From assembly GCA_018399475.1 (NCBI GenBank), contig JAGYOS010000124.1:1-5095 (forward strand): a stretch of DNA of 5,095 bases, written 5' to 3'. Position 1 is the first letter of the stretch. The number at the start of each line of letters is the position of its first letter. Shown here in pieces: positions 4,292-5,095 of this stretch. Made by a program: the position numbers and the translations under genes. This stretch comes from a bacterium (GTDB lineage: Bacteria; Patescibacteriota; Minisyncoccia; CAIUEV01; JAHKAQ01). Under the pieces are notes generated by a model, which saw nothing but the letters and a program-made list of their open reading frames with translations, searched no databases and was not told the DNA's origin.

Positions 4292-5095
4292 TTAATCATC
4301 ATCGTCATCATCATCTTTCTCTTTACCCTTACAACCCTTTTTATCAGGAGGTTCGCTTTCAATATCGTTTTCCTCAGCCCATTTTTCAACTCCTTTTTCC
4401 CAATTTTTAAACTGGGGATCTATTTCCGGTTTTTGAGGATATTCACCCCGGGGGTTTTCTTTGTCTACATAATATAAAATACAATGACTTTCCTGAAAAA
4501 CCCTTTCTTCGGTATATTTTTTAGAACAGTTTTCAGTAGCTTCATAACCTGATTCTTCATCAATTTTCATAGTAATTTTGTCTTTAATATATCCTCCCAC
4601 CATTGGTTTTCTTACTTCCTCTTCTTTAGGTTCAATAAATTCCGTTGAAGAATATTGTTCTATAAATCTAGACATAAAACCCTGCCAAATTGGAGCGGCG
4701 ACAGCAATTCCACTGGCGCCCTGTCTCATTGGAGTATTATCGTTATTGCCAACCCAAACCCCAACAGCCAATTCTGGTGTATAACCCACCGTCCAAGCAT
4801 CTCTGTATTCTTGAGTTGTTCCCGTTTTGGCCGCTATTTTTTTACCGGAAATATAAAGCTGACTATGTCCCCCAAAAACAGGAGATCTGGCTGAATTATC
4901 GGAAAGGCAGTCATTAATTTGTCTAACCACTTGAGCCTCTAAGACTCTTTTGCCAATATCCAAAGAATTATCTTTTATAATTTTTCCACTAGAGTTTTCA
5001 ATTTTAAGAATTGGTTTTCTCTCATGTTTTACTCCATCATTGGCAAAAACAGAGAAAGCCCCGGTTTCCTCCAAAAGAGTAACTTCCCCTCCCCC
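4292..5095 (-). CDS. Penicillin-binding protein, probably class A (PBP1A-like), C-terminal part; 5' end beyond window
   Basis: The visible 267 residues are the end of a transpeptidase that cross-links peptidoglycan at the outer face of the membrane. The frame is open to the window edge; the TTG at 5074-5072 is internal, because the upstream codons continue as GGGEVTLL, part of the usual GGGEVTLLE..AFxVFAN segment. The third catalytic motif is KTGTT (visible residues 90-94), preceded by the beta strand GKKIAA and followed by DAWTVGYTPELAVGVWVGN (99-117), typical of class A enzymes. APIWQGFM (134-141) marks the end of the domain. The SxxK and SxN motifs and any glycosyltransferase domain lie outside the window. 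A hydrophilic tail of about 110 residues contains Cys190, Cys205 and Cys255, a WEKGVEKWAEEN segment (232-243), and ends in seven aspartates. It is convergent with the dnaN-dciA unit, 71 bases apart. Confidence 0.93.
   Translation of the reverse strand, partial: GGGEVTLLEETGAFSVFANDGVKHERKPILKIENSSGKIIKDNSLDIGKRVLEAQVVRQINDCLSDNSARSPVFGGHSQLYISGKKIAAKTGTTQEYRDAWTVGYTPELAVGVWVGNNDNTPMRQGASGIAVAAPIWQGFMSRFIEQYSSTEFIEPKEEEVRKPMVGGYIKDKITMKIDEESGYEATENCSKKYTEERVFQESHCILYYVDKENPRGEYPQKPEIDPQFKNWEKGVEKWAEENDIESEPPDKKGCKGKEKDDDDDDD

Noticed and set aside
4295..4315. Run of GAT/GAC triplets as a microsatellite or repeat array
   Set aside because: It is only seven triplets, in frame, and simply encodes the terminal aspartates. 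It has no repeat-spacer structure.
4578..4917. Three overlapping rightward open frames of 68-79 codons
   Set aside because: All are antisense to the penicillin-binding protein, do not resemble known proteins, and lie where the real gene has its conserved KTGTT region.
1..5095. A new defence, mobile or biosynthetic system
   Set aside because: Every substantial gene matches a known housekeeping family and the non-coding regions are explained by origin and transcription signals. I see no unassigned gene cluster.

Overview
This window is the chromosomal origin neighbourhood of an AT-rich bacterium. Its core is the conserved rpmH/dnaA divergence with dnaA followed by dnaN. The proteins look most like those of Patescibacteria (CPR), especially Parcubacteria-like lineages. 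The reasons are the compact genes with very short spacers, the lack of Shine-Dalgarno sequences, a YidC without a large N-terminal domain, a 100-residue DUF721/DciA-like protein directly after dnaN with no recF between them, and a class A penicillin-binding protein with a charged tail. This placement is by family resemblance only. The genes read under the standard bacterial code: rpmH ends at TGA, and no gene needs TGA as a sense codon.

Layout. Positions 1-946 carry a leftward cluster in transcription order rpmH (L34), rnpA (RNase P protein) and yidC (membrane insertase, cut by the left edge). Positions 947-1217 are a non-coding divergent region. It holds a likely leftward promoter, two tandem DnaA-box matches and AT-rich DNA leading to dnaA. 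Positions 1218-4220 carry the rightward replication genes dnaA, dnaN and a DciA-like gene. The 214-base dnaA-dnaN spacer contains a second pair of near-consensus DnaA boxes, an AT palindrome and very AT-rich DNA. The rightward unit ends in a hairpin terminator that includes the last gene's stop codon. A convergent leftward gene at 4292-5095 encodes the C-terminal part of the penicillin-binding protein, cut by the right edge.

How the genes work together. DnaA binds and opens the origin, the DciA-like protein probably helps load the replicative helicase, and DnaN is the sliding clamp. The leftward cluster supplies a ribosomal protein, the tRNA 5'-processing cofactor and the membrane-protein insertase. 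The penicillin-binding protein cross-links peptidoglycan.

I found no mobile element, CRISPR array, tRNA, rRNA or novel multi-gene system. The points worth a second look are the two candidate DnaA-box clusters, the missing recF, the absence of Shine-Dalgarno motifs at every visible start, and replaced residues in YidC, RnpA and the clamp C-terminus.
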